The position numbers and the translations under genes were made by a program. The notes beneath the pieces were generated by a model that was given only the letters and a program-made list of their open reading frames with translations, was not told the origin of the DNA and made no database searches. This document shows, piece after piece, positions 8,338 through 16,294 of a stretch of 64,000 bases of DNA (position 1 is its first letter; the number at the start of each line of letters is the position of its first letter). The DNA is from Paraburkholderia sp. PREW-6R (lineage in GTDB: Bacteria > Pseudomonadota > Gammaproteobacteria > Burkholderiales > Burkholderiaceae): contig NZ_CP155074.1 in assembly GCF_039621805.1 (NCBI RefSeq), positions 1,798,001-1,862,000 on the forward strand. The letters are read 5' to 3'.

Positions 8338-9837
8338 TCAGTTCGTGGCTGGGTACTGGTTGTAGAACTGAACCAGAATCTTTCCGATACGCCACTGGTT
8401 CACGAAGTCCGGCGGCAGGATGATGTCCATGCAGTTCGGATCGGAGTCACGCTGTACCAGCAGCAGGTTGGCGAACTCATCGACGTTCTCGATCACGTTG
8501 AGATCGGCCAACTGGTCGGCCAGCGCAATCACGTGAGCGCGGATAATGCTCGGCGTCACCGCGTACTGACCGGGAAATACCGGATTGCCATCATCCTTCA
8601 GGGCGACGCGCGGGAACGCTGTCATGATGCCGGTGTTCATGTACTCGATGAAGTACATGATCTGCGCCATCGTGTTGATGTCGAGATACGAGTTATCCGC
8701 GGCGCCCATGCCGTTGACCTGATAAGTCGTCAGCAGACGGTCCAGGCGGACGACTCCCGCCTGATCTACGGTCGTTGCACCGATGCCCTTGTAGTACAGG
8801 GTCTCGCGCACGTTCTTGTTAAAGCGATCGGCGATCTCCGGCGCGTAGATGCCCGGCAGCTCAATGGTCTGCTCAGGGCGCGACAGCTCGGGCGCATCGG
8901 ACAGATGCACGAGCGCGTACGCGGCGAGCGCGGCGGACACCTCCCACGGAGAGCTTGGCGTGCCATACAGGCCAAGCACCGACAGGTGCTGGTCGTTATT
9001 TGTGCCGCCGAACTGCACCAATTCCGCCGGAGTATCGGTTGTGCGGGCCGAAAACGCCTGCCCGTAGACCATCCGCATCGCGGCCCACCGGCCATTCATG
9101 TCATCGAAAAATGCCCGCGAAGTGGCGCGGCTGATGACATCCGTATACGGAAGTGCCACCCACTTGTAGGGCTCGTCACCGAGCGTCGCAAGCGCTGCCG
9201 TCATGTCGGGGTTCGATGCACCCACAACGGTTTGCGCTACCGACAGCGACACGCCTTGCACGGGCGCGCCCACCTTGTTGTAAGTGACACGAATATCAAT
9301 CTCGCCGGCCGTTTCGCCTCCGTGATTGGCGGTCAGTGTCACCACACCAGCGTTGGCGCTGGCCGAAACCTTGGCGAGGGGGTCCGCATTGATCGCGGCT
9401 GCGAGGCCGCTTGCGACAACGGCTGCCGTGTCGTTGAGCAGTACGGCAACCGCATACTGCACGCCACCGATAAATACGCCGGCCGTGCCTGGGCTCGTCA
9501 GTTCCGTGTTATCGACCGTGCAGGTAAGCGTCCAGACGCTCTTGATCGCCGCCGGACTATCCTGCAAGGGCAACGCCCACATTTCGGCGAACCCGCTTTT
9601 CTTGCGCACGATGCGCACCATGTCGGCCAGCATGGAATCAGCACCAAACAGTGCCGCCTCGTTTCCGATGATCTGAACGGGCTCACCGGGTGTTGCCGAT
9701 CCGCTCCCGGCCATCTGACCGATGAGCAATACACGCTCGGCGCTCTGGAAGTATCCCGCCTGGCTGTTGTCGACGCCGAAATACAGGAACGGTACCCGAA
9801 CGCCTTGCGGCAGACCCGGGATCGTGATGTCAGGCAT
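8338..9837 (-). CDS. Contractile tail sheath protein (Mu gpL-like)
   Basis: 499 aa. Phage tail sheath subunit: N-terminus PDITIPGLPQGVRVPFLYF and the central subtilisin-like-fold region with a typical VLLIGQM segment near residue 38, matching Mu gpL in length and context. It polymerises around the tube and contracts during injection, so this prophage is a myovirus. The gene is followed by the tube gene after about 50 bases. Confidence 0.92.
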   Translation of the reverse strand: MPDITIPGLPQGVRVPFLYFGVDNSQAGYFQSAERVLLIGQMAGSGSATPGEPVQIIGNEAALFGADSMLADMVRIVRKKSGFAEMWALPLQDSPAAIKSVWTLTCTVDNTELTSPGTAGVFIGGVQYAVAVLLNDTAAVVASGLAAAINADPLAKVSASANAGVVTLTANHGGETAGEIDIRVTYNKVGAPVQGVSLSVAQTVVGASNPDMTAALATLGDEPYKWVALPYTDVISRATSRAFFDDMNGRWAAMRMVYGQAFSARTTDTPAELVQFGGTNNDQHLSVLGLYGTPSSPWEVSAALAAYALVHLSDAPELSRPEQTIELPGIYAPEIADRFNKNVRETLYYKGIGATTVDQAGVVRLDRLLTTYQVNGMGAADNSYLDINTMAQIMYFIEYMNTGIMTAFPRVALKDDGNPVFPGQYAVTPSIIRAHVIALADQLADLNVIENVDEFANLLLVQRDSDPNCMDIILPPDFVNQWRIGKILVQFYNQYPATN

Positions 9838-9866
9838 GTGTCTCTCCGAAAAAGATGATCCGGTGT

Positions 9867-10076
9867 TTACGAGGCGGCGGCACCGCCCGCCGGAACGGGT
9901 GCAGGCTTGTTACCCGCAACCGCAGGCGGCTGGATTTCGACGACATCACCGAATCGCAACAGCTGCAGGTAGTAGGGATTCACCGGCACCTCCTCGCCTT
10001 CGGCCCGCATCTCACGGTAGGCGCGTTCAGGCATCAGCACGACGCCGCGCGTCGGCTTTACAAATTTTGTCAGCAT
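9867..10076 (-). CDS. DUF2635 small tail protein
   Basis: 69 aa. The pattern FVKPTRGVVLMPERAYREM...VPVNPYYLQLLRFGDVVEI is that of the DUF2635 family, nearly always found just before the sheath gene in Mu-type tail clusters. A role in tail completion is inferred from position only. The tail of the protein is Pro/Ala-rich. Confidence 0.8.
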   Translation of the reverse strand: MLTKFVKPTRGVVLMPERAYREMRAEGEEVPVNPYYLQLLRFGDVVEIQPPAVAGNKPAPVPAGGAAAS

Positions 10077-10079
10077 GAG

Positions 10080-10718
10080 TTACTCCGAGAATCCCGGATT
10101 GAATTGCACGAGGTTGTCGCCGCGCTGCACGCCAACTTTCGTACACGTAATGACGGGAGGACCAAGACATTCGCCAGCGATGATCTCGGGCGGAAGACAG
10201 TTTTCAACGTAATGCACGGTCAGCGAAAAGCGGCGCATTCCGATACGAGCCTGCCGCTCACTGTCAACGGCACGGTTCGACTGGTACTTCGAAATACGCG
10301 TCACGAGCCGCCGCCAGCCCGCAGGATTTCCGCTCGCGTCCGTTATTGCCTCGCGATACAGCCGGACATCCCACAGGAGCTTTCGCCGAACCTGTTCCTC
10401 CATCTGGTCGAGCGCCGACTCAGTGTTGAAATCAGTATTCAAGCTAGCGAACATCTCGATATGGAGCACCAGATCGACGTGCGAACTGTAGTTGTTGGTC
10501 ATGCCTGCGCCCAAGTCGCCGTCCTCCGCGTCCGTGTAGACGGAAATGGCAGGCAGCTCGTCGTCTTTTTCAAGCAGTTGCAGCGGCTCCGAGTGACTAT
10601 CGAACACTCGGTCGCCAGCCAGTGTCAGCCCGGTTGCGCATGAGCCTGTCTCCAGAGCCGTGGACGGGTCGGACAGAATCGTGACGACAGCTCGACGGAT
10701 AGCAGTTCGAATCAGCAT
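10080..10718 (-). CDS. Probable tail completion/terminator protein
   Basis: 212 aa. The protein lies between head-tail joining genes and the sheath, the place of the tail terminator (lambda U/Z, Mu gpK) in related clusters. The N-terminus (MLIRTAIRRAVVTIL) and the alternation of short beta and helix segments fit that group, but no diagnostic motif is visible. Its start overlaps the preceding gene by seven bases. Confidence 0.55.
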   Translation of the reverse strand: MLIRTAIRRAVVTILSDPSTALETGSCATGLTLAGDRVFDSHSEPLQLLEKDDELPAISVYTDAEDGDLGAGMTNNYSSHVDLVLHIEMFASLNTDFNTESALDQMEEQVRRKLLWDVRLYREAITDASGNPAGWRRLVTRISKYQSNRAVDSERQARIGMRRFSLTVHYVENCLPPEIIAGECLGPPVITCTKVGVQRGDNLVQFNPGFSE

Positions 10719-11170
10719 GACTGACCACCAGGACAGAGAAACGACGCCAGATCGGTATAAAAGTCTGCATCGCTGCCACCGGAGATTCGCAGCAGTTCAA
10801 GCCGGATTTCCCCCCACGGATTGCGCTTCACGTCCTGCACTTCGAAGAGGTCGCCGCGCACAATCATGATTGAGCCGGTGCCGTTACGCGCATGCCCTTC
10901 GGCATACTGCTTGTACTTCTGTGCGGGCACCGTAAAGTCGGCGTCCAGTCCTCGCAGCTTGGGGTTGACCTCGGAAATCTGAAGGTCGGCAACGCCCAGG
11001 TGAAGGTCGTCCGGAGGCGCGATGTAGTGCATGAACACCCAGTCGTCGGCACCGTCAGACGGCCGGTGCTTCACCCACTCACCGAACTCCTTGAGCTGCG
11101 CCCGCACGGCCGCAACATAATGCTGCGCCCACCCCCCTGTGTATCCCTGAGGCACCCAGGCCGACCCCAT
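10712..11170 (-). CDS. Head-tail joining region protein, function unproven
   Basis: 152 aa. No family was recognised with certainty. It is the second small gene after the capsid gene, the place taken by FII-like head-tail joining proteins in lambda. Several tryptophans and a beta-rich middle (GSIMIVRGDLFEVQDV) would suit a connector. The start shares a base with the stop of the preceding gene (TGATG). Confidence 0.5.
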   Translation of the reverse strand: MGSAWVPQGYTGGWAQHYVAAVRAQLKEFGEWVKHRPSDGADDWVFMHYIAPPDDLHLGVADLQISEVNPKLRGLDADFTVPAQKYKQYAEGHARNGTGSIMIVRGDLFEVQDVKRNPWGEIRLELLRISGGSDADFYTDLASFLCPGGQSC

Positions 11171-11439
11171 CAGGCCTCCTTCGATGGCTCATTCAGCGTT
11201 ACGGTTGGTCCCTTCGGCGTGGTGACGACCGGCGCCGGAGCCGACTTGGCAGCCTCATCCACCGCATGGCCTGCGTCGATCAGCGCCTTCGCCAGTTCCT
11301 TGTCTTTCGGATCGAACCGTTCGTTCGGCAGGATGTACTTCTCGACACCGATGTGTCGATGGCCGGTGACATTCCCGTCTTTATCCTTGACTTCGACGAC
11401 AGGACTTTCGATTTTCAGGCGACGTTTTGCGATCAGCAT
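11170..11439 (-). CDS. Small protein after the capsid gene (FI position)
   Basis: 89 aa, charged, ending in a flexible Pro/Ala/Thr-rich tail. It lies directly downstream of the major capsid gene, where lambda has FI. The sequence (SPVVEVKDKDGNVTGHRHIG) was not recognised as a named family. A packaging or head-joining role is a positional inference only. Confidence 0.5.
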   Translation of the reverse strand: MLIAKRRLKIESPVVEVKDKDGNVTGHRHIGVEKYILPNERFDPKDKELAKALIDAGHAVDEAAKSAPAPVVTTPKGPTVTLNEPSKEA

Positions 11440-11495
11440 GTTGGACTTCCTTGAAGACAGCGGGCATCGCGCATTGGCGCGGCGCCCGGTCGGAA

Positions 11496-12539
11496 TTAGA
11501 GAACCTGCGCGCTGACAGTCGCGTTAGGACGGACCGGCACAACGAGCGGGGCCGATTGAGTGAGCAGGATGACCGCGCTCGGGTCGAACTCCTCTTTCAT
11601 CTTCGCGAAGAAACGCTGCGGCAAGAGAGAGGCCACATCCTGAATCGCGCCGTACGCCTGAACACCAGCAACGCCGGTGTCGCCGCTTGCCACCATCGTG
11701 ACGGTGCCTGGAGGCATGTAAAGCGACTTGTTGCCAAGCTCATCGCGATACCAGTCCTGATAGACCCAGATGTTGAAGTTGCCAAGCTGGCCCTTGTACA
11801 GATTGCGCTTCTGGACCGAGGGCAGGACGTTGGGCAGCGGGCCACCGAGATTCTGGTACCGCTTGAACATGTCGGTGAACTGCGGATTGTTTTTGACCGC
11901 CTTCCACACGTCCGGCGTCATGATCACGTCGGTGCCTGCTGCGCCGGTCAGCTCCAGGATGAGCATCGACCACGTTTCGAGGTCGTCGAGCGGCGTCGCG
12001 GTGAGCTGCGACCATAGCGCACTGCCCGCCAGCACGATGCTGTTGCCCGGGTCCCGACCGAAGTCGACGGTGACGGACGGATAGCCGTCGCCCACGACCG
12101 TGACCTGACCAGTGACCAGTGCCTGCGCCGCCATCCATTCAAGCCGTCGCTCGATCGCACGCAACTGCTTGGCGAGGCCGCGCATGACTGCGAGCTGGAA
12201 TCGCTCCTGCGGCGAGAGCGTGCCTTGCCCCAGCGCCTCGCCGGCCGCCCGCTTCATGCCCTCGTCAGGCGTGACCGTCATCTTGGGCTTCACATACGCA
12301 GGCGTGAAGGCCTGCACGATGCGCCCCTCGCGGCGCATCGGCTTGCCAGCGACATTCGGGCTGACGAACGGCGCGATGCTTTCGTTTTCGGTCAGGCGTT
12401 CGAACAGGATTTCTGCGGTATCGAATTCATGGACGGTGCCGAAGAACGAATTGACGAGAAAATTCTCGGGTTCGAACACCGTCTGGATCAGTTCGGCGAG
12501 TTCAGCCGGGTCGTAAATGCTGTACGCGGACATGCGCAA
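11496..12539 (-). CDS. Major capsid protein (lambda gpE family)
   Basis: 347 aa, about the size of lambda gpE (341). Features of the family: a segment near residues 20-60 with FFGTVHEFDTAEILFE, the PFVSPNVAGKP region, and KPKMTVTPDEGMKRAAGE near residue 85. It follows the decoration gene as in lambda and forms the HK97-fold shell. An ATG two codons downstream (12533) is an alternative start. Confidence 0.9.
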   Translation of the reverse strand: MRMSAYSIYDPAELAELIQTVFEPENFLVNSFFGTVHEFDTAEILFERLTENESIAPFVSPNVAGKPMRREGRIVQAFTPAYVKPKMTVTPDEGMKRAAGEALGQGTLSPQERFQLAVMRGLAKQLRAIERRLEWMAAQALVTGQVTVVGDGYPSVTVDFGRDPGNSIVLAGSALWSQLTATPLDDLETWSMLILELTGAAGTDVIMTPDVWKAVKNNPQFTDMFKRYQNLGGPLPNVLPSVQKRNLYKGQLGNFNIWVYQDWYRDELGNKSLYMPPGTVTMVASGDTGVAGVQAYGAIQDVASLLPQRFFAKMKEEFDPSAVILLTQSAPLVVPVRPNATVSAQVL

Positions 12540-12572
12540 CTCCGATGCTTGGCGCCGGTTTTATCGACGCCC

Positions 12573-12601
12573 CAAAAAAAAGGGCTGCCCGAAGGCAGCC
12601 C
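12573..12601 (-). terminator. Intrinsic terminator between decoration and capsid genes
   Basis: Minus strand: perfect 8-bp stem GGGCTGCC/GGCAGCCC with a four-base loop, followed at once by eight U. It lies after the decoration gene and 34 bases before the capsid start, inside the late operon. It would act as a partial terminator, an antitermination-dependent site or an mRNA 3' end stabiliser. Confidence 0.8.
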
Positions 12602-12629
12602 AGAAGGGGATAGGGTTGACGACCGTTGG

Positions 12630-13049
12630 TCAGGTCATCTTTCTGAGACGGATGTTGCCCGCGCCGTTAAGCGCACCCTTGGCCGTCAACAGATCGGCCG
12701 ACGAAAGCGGCACACCCGCCATCGTGACAGCGAGTTCGTTGAAATCGCCTTCGCAGTACACCTGCATCTGGTAATTGCCCGTCGCCTGCGCGCTCGCCTG
12801 CGCTGCGGTGATGGTGAACGGGCAGATGAAACGAGCTGTATCTGCCGCCGTGGCGGGCGCAACCGTGTTCGTCGACGCGGTGAAGGCGAGCAGGTCGCCG
12901 CGGTTGTAGGCGACACCTCCCGTCAGCATGACTTCAGCTGTGCGCACGTCCCCGCCGACGACCAACTGGTCCGGCGTGAAGGCAAACTCGCTGCTCGATG
13001 CGCTGAACGGGTTCAGCAATGCGGGATCGCTTTGCGGATAGAAATCCAT
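12630..13049 (-). CDS. Head decoration protein (lambda gpD-like)
   Basis: 139 aa, close to lambda gpD in size and at the same place between protease/scaffold and capsid genes. The stretch AEVMLTGGVAYNRGDLLAF followed by a cell-tail with AGNIRLRK is typical of the gpD/HDPD group, which trims the capsid at its three-fold axes. It is followed by a strong terminator. Confidence 0.82.
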   Translation of the reverse strand: MDFYPQSDPALLNPFSASSSEFAFTPDQLVVGGDVRTAEVMLTGGVAYNRGDLLAFTASTNTVAPATAADTARFICPFTITAAQASAQATGNYQMQVYCEGDFNELAVTMAGVPLSSADLLTAKGALNGAGNIRLRKMT

Positions 13050-13089
13050 TTGCTACTCCTGTGATTCGGATACTGACCGAAAGCGGCGC

Positions 13090-13485
13090 TTATGCGCGCT
13101 TGCCGTGAGACTTCCAGAGCGCAGAGGCGCCCTGGATGCGCGCTCGCTTTGGATCGACAGTGCCGCGTCCCTCTGCCTCGGCTTCCACGCCAGCAGCGAC
13201 GGCCAGCTCAGCCAGTGAACGCCCCGTTGCAGCCGTTTTCGGGAAGGTGGCGAGCAGACTGGCCGCCGTTTCCGGCGTCATGCCGGGCGTGAGCGCGAGC
13301 GTCCTTGCCTGTGCCGAACGATCAGCTGCTTCTGCGTGCTCGAGGATGGCACTGATGCGTGCGCGCTCCGTCTCCGCACCTGCTCTCATCCCTTCCGCCC
13401 GCGCCTCTTCTGCGAGGCGCATTGCTTCAGATGCGGAAATCATGTCTTGAGCCGGCGCCGGGGCACCAGCGTTTGGCATATTCAT
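13090..13485 (-). CDS. Nested scaffold protein (Nu3-like) from an internal start
   Basis: An in-frame ATG at 13485 (residue 299 of the protease) is preceded, seven bases earlier, by the strong Shine-Dalgarno AAGGAAG, although this lies inside coding sequence. The 131-aa product would be the scaffold domain alone (MNMPNAGAPAPAQ...). Lambda makes Nu3 from gene C in exactly this way. The start is inferred from sequence; no expression data are available. Confidence 0.7.
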   Translation of the reverse strand: MNMPNAGAPAPAQDMISASEAMRLAEEARAEGMRAGAETERARISAILEHAEAADRSAQARTLALTPGMTPETAASLLATFPKTAATGRSLAELAVAAGVEAEAEGRGTVDPKRARIQGASALWKSHGKRA

Positions 13486-14379
13486 ACGAACGCTTCCTTG
13501 TGTGCCGCCCGGTCGGGACAGCTGGGTTGAAAAAACATTGAGCGCATCCGAGAACGGCATCACGGCGTCAGCCAGTCCGGCAGACACCGCCGCCGAACCG
13601 CGATATGTGCGGGCCTCGGTGTTGAGCACTGTCTGAACATCGATGCCGCGTCCCGCGGCTACGCTCGAAGCAAACAGCGCGCGCAGATTCTCGATTTCGG
13701 CCTGCCATTCATCGCGCACAGCGGCCGGCAACGGCTCATATGGATTGCCGTCCACCTTGTTTGCCCCCGCATGTATCAGCGTGACCTTCACGCCCTCATC
13801 CTTGAGCTGCTCGCTGTAATCGGCATGCGCGACAAGTACGCCAATGCTGCCGACCTCGGCGGTTTCAGTAACGATTACCCGGTCAGCCGCGCTTGCCAGC
13901 CAGTAAGCAGCGCTCGCCGCGAGTTCGTTCGCGTGAGCCCACACTGGTTTTGCTGAACTCGCGATTTTGGCTGCCAGATCATTAACGCCCGACACCTCAC
14001 CGCCAGGCGAATTGATGTCCAGCATGATTCCCCGCACGTCGGGATCTGCCATCGCGCCCGCAAGCTTGGCCTCGATACCGTCATACCCCTGCATGCCGGA
14101 CACGGGATCAAGACTCGCATTTTTGTGCACCAGCGTGCCGTCCACCGGAATGATGGCGATTCCGTTCTGCACATCGTAGGCGCGGTACCCGCGCGAAGCG
14201 TCGTATGCGGTGAGTGAACCAGCGATCGCCGATCCCTCGAGCGTCTCGCCGGACGGAGTCACGAGCTGGGTGATGTTCAGACGCGGCGAAAGAGCGGCGA
14301 AAAAAAACCGGGCATAGCCGGGTTCGAGCAGCAGCGGACGATTGAGCGCCCGCGCCGCAATATGAGGATAGCTTCTCAT
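13090..14379 (-). CDS. Head maturation protease, S49 family, with fused scaffold (lambda gpC-like)
   Basis: 429 aa. Residues about 70-260 form an SppA/ClpP-like S49 peptidase: the INSPGGEVSG oxyanion segment and the AASAAYWLASAADRV segment that carries the catalytic serine in this family, followed by VGSIGV. Residues from about 300 on are a charged helical scaffold (AMRLAEEARAEGMRAGAETE) and a Pro/Ala linker. This is the lambda C arrangement, where the protease matures the portal and removes the scaffold. The gene start overlaps the portal stop by four bases. Confidence 0.88.
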   Translation of the reverse strand: MRSYPHIAARALNRPLLLEPGYARFFFAALSPRLNITQLVTPSGETLEGSAIAGSLTAYDASRGYRAYDVQNGIAIIPVDGTLVHKNASLDPVSGMQGYDGIEAKLAGAMADPDVRGIMLDINSPGGEVSGVNDLAAKIASSAKPVWAHANELAASAAYWLASAADRVIVTETAEVGSIGVLVAHADYSEQLKDEGVKVTLIHAGANKVDGNPYEPLPAAVRDEWQAEIENLRALFASSVAAGRGIDVQTVLNTEARTYRGSAAVSAGLADAVMPFSDALNVFSTQLSRPGGTQGSVRMNMPNAGAPAPAQDMISASEAMRLAEEARAEGMRAGAETERARISAILEHAEAADRSAQARTLALTPGMTPETAASLLATFPKTAATGRSLAELAVAAGVEAEAEGRGTVDPKRARIQGASALWKSHGKRA

Positions 14380-15959
14380 TCGGTTTCCACAGTCAACATC
14401 TGCAGTGTCAGCGGGTCAGCCTCGCCGGCATACGGGTCGGTGAGCGGCATGCCGAGCTCTGCCATCTTTTCGCGCTCACGTGCACGCTGTTCAAGTGAAT
14501 CCTCCCAGTTGTTACCCTGGTCACCGCATACCTCAGACAACGTCGTCTCGCCTGTAGTCAGCTTGGTCTGATTCGCCTTCGCCGTTTTCAGCTCGTCGAT
14601 CACCATCTTTCCTGCGCCAATCCACGACGCCTTCGTCAATGCAGCGCGCGCCTTCCAGTAGTCGATGCCCTTTGGCGGCAGGACGCGGCCGCGTGTGATG
14701 GCTTCGTCCAGCCAGCATCGGAACATCAGCGTGGCGAGACGATCAACAAAACCGGCGCGCTTACCCGTCACATATTTCCACGCGACATCGATCGCCGCCC
14801 GCGCGCTGCTGTACGTGACCTTGGAAAAGTCACCCGTCATTTCCTCATAGCTCGTGTTCAGACCGCGCGAGCAATGTCGCAGCATCCAGGCGCGGAACAC
14901 CTCGGAATCCGCATTGGGATGACTTGGCGAGGGGAATTCCAGCGACTCGTTGGGGAACAGGTGCGGGATCTTGACGCCGTCGAACGTCAGGTTCGTGCCC
15001 CGGTGATACGCTCCCTGAGCACCGAGGAAATTCTTCAGCTGATCATTGAAGTCGCCGGTGAGCGCCTCCATCGCCGACTTCGCACCGAACTCCGACTTGA
15101 TGACCATGGCATATGTCGTCGAAATGATCGCGGCCTCAAGCTCGGCATCCTCGAACCGGTCAAGCATCTTCATTTTCTGAATGATGCTTGCAAACTGGCT
15201 GAATCCCCGCGTCTGGTTGGCCCGCTCGGCCTCGAACACGTGAATGATGTTGAGATCGCCAAACCGGTTGTATTTGGGATAGCGGTCCCACGTGTACGAG
15301 CCCATGCTGTAATCGATGTCCTGCTGGTGCCGGGTCCTGATCCAGTACGCTGCAGGTGCACCCCACGCGTCGAGCTCCACGCCCGCGCGCATCCGGTCGA
15401 CGTCCATTGTCATGTTGCGATTACACATCCGCTCCGGCTCAATGGTCATGAAGCACGTCGAATAGCCCACCGGACTATTACGCCACTCGCGGGAAACGAT
15501 GGCCTCGCCCTGGAGCATCTCCGTACCCACGCACTCACGCAATATCTGAGTGAATGTCCGGCGCCGCGTTGCATCGATAAAGCACTCTGGATCATCGGCG
15601 TAGAGCCTGAACTCCCGTTCAACAGAGACGGCCCAATCGTTCGCTTCCTTGAACGTGAGGCCCAGCACTTTGTATTCAGGTCGCAGCTGCAAGCGATAGT
15701 TGGCGCCGACAATGCGATCCTTCTGCGACTGCAATGCTCCGCGCGCGAAGCCGTTGTTTCTCGACAGATCATGCGCGCGGCCCTCGACGATCGCCTTCTC
15801 GGGCAGCATGTCGCGGTCCGCGCTCTTAAGCGACGGCCGCCAGTGGGCCAGCTCTCGGCTGACACGTTGACCCGACTTGAAGGCGGCCGCATGCGGGCCT
15901 GTACCGTCGTCAAAGCTGCGGATAGGGCTGCCCTTGTGATCGAGAATCTGGATGGTCAT
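14376..15959 (-). CDS. Portal protein (lambda gpB family)
   Basis: 527 aa, the size of lambda gpB (533). Conserved family elements are visible: FARGALQSQKDRIVGANYRLQ near residue 72 and the segments around IISTTYAMVIKSEFG and FPSPSHPN. It forms the dodecameric DNA entry ring at one capsid vertex. It lies between connector and protease genes with a four-base overlap with the latter. Confidence 0.92.
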   Translation of the reverse strand: MTIQILDHKGSPIRSFDDGTGPHAAAFKSGQRVSRELAHWRPSLKSADRDMLPEKAIVEGRAHDLSRNNGFARGALQSQKDRIVGANYRLQLRPEYKVLGLTFKEANDWAVSVEREFRLYADDPECFIDATRRRTFTQILRECVGTEMLQGEAIVSREWRNSPVGYSTCFMTIEPERMCNRNMTMDVDRMRAGVELDAWGAPAAYWIRTRHQQDIDYSMGSYTWDRYPKYNRFGDLNIIHVFEAERANQTRGFSQFASIIQKMKMLDRFEDAELEAAIISTTYAMVIKSEFGAKSAMEALTGDFNDQLKNFLGAQGAYHRGTNLTFDGVKIPHLFPNESLEFPSPSHPNADSEVFRAWMLRHCSRGLNTSYEEMTGDFSKVTYSSARAAIDVAWKYVTGKRAGFVDRLATLMFRCWLDEAITRGRVLPPKGIDYWKARAALTKASWIGAGKMVIDELKTAKANQTKLTTGETTLSEVCGDQGNNWEDSLEQRAREREKMAELGMPLTDPYAGEADPLTLQMLTVETE

Positions 15960-15961
15960 GC

Positions 15962-16294
15962 TCAGTACCAGAAAGTGCGGCGCACGGGAAACGAGCCTTC
16001 CCAGCCACGATCGACGAAGTTAGGCTGAGCCGCGCGGCGGTGCGCGGGCACGCCGAGCACTGAGAGGCTAGCTTCGCACGGACAGCGCTGGTTGAGGTTG
16101 CGGATCAGCTCGAGCAGAGCAGGCTGGTTTCGGCGTGAGTACTCGGTCTCACTATCCATCGACTTGATCTTGACCACGTCAAGCGTTCCCGCCATCAACG
16201 CGATATAGGCAGAGATGGCACTTGCCATCATTTCTTCGCACGACGGCAGCGCAACTGGCGCCGGTGCACAATTGGGCGTCGTTGGATCACTCAT
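15962..16294 (-). CDS. Small protein in the gpW position
   Basis: 110 aa. It sits between terminase and portal genes, where lambda has W (head-tail connector, 68 aa). The core EEMMASAISAYIALMAGTLDVVKI...SRRNQPALLELIRNL is compatible with a gpW-like helical fold, but it is longer than gpW and the match is not certain. Its start overlaps the terminase stop (ATGA). Confidence 0.55.
   Translation of the reverse strand: MSDPTTPNCAPAPVALPSCEEMMASAISAYIALMAGTLDVVKIKSMDSETEYSRRNQPALLELIRNLNQRCPCEASLSVLGVPAHRRAAQPNFVDRGWEGSFPVRRTFWY

Noticed and set aside
8332-9858. 508-codon plus-strand frame
   Set aside because: Antisense of the tail sheath gene.
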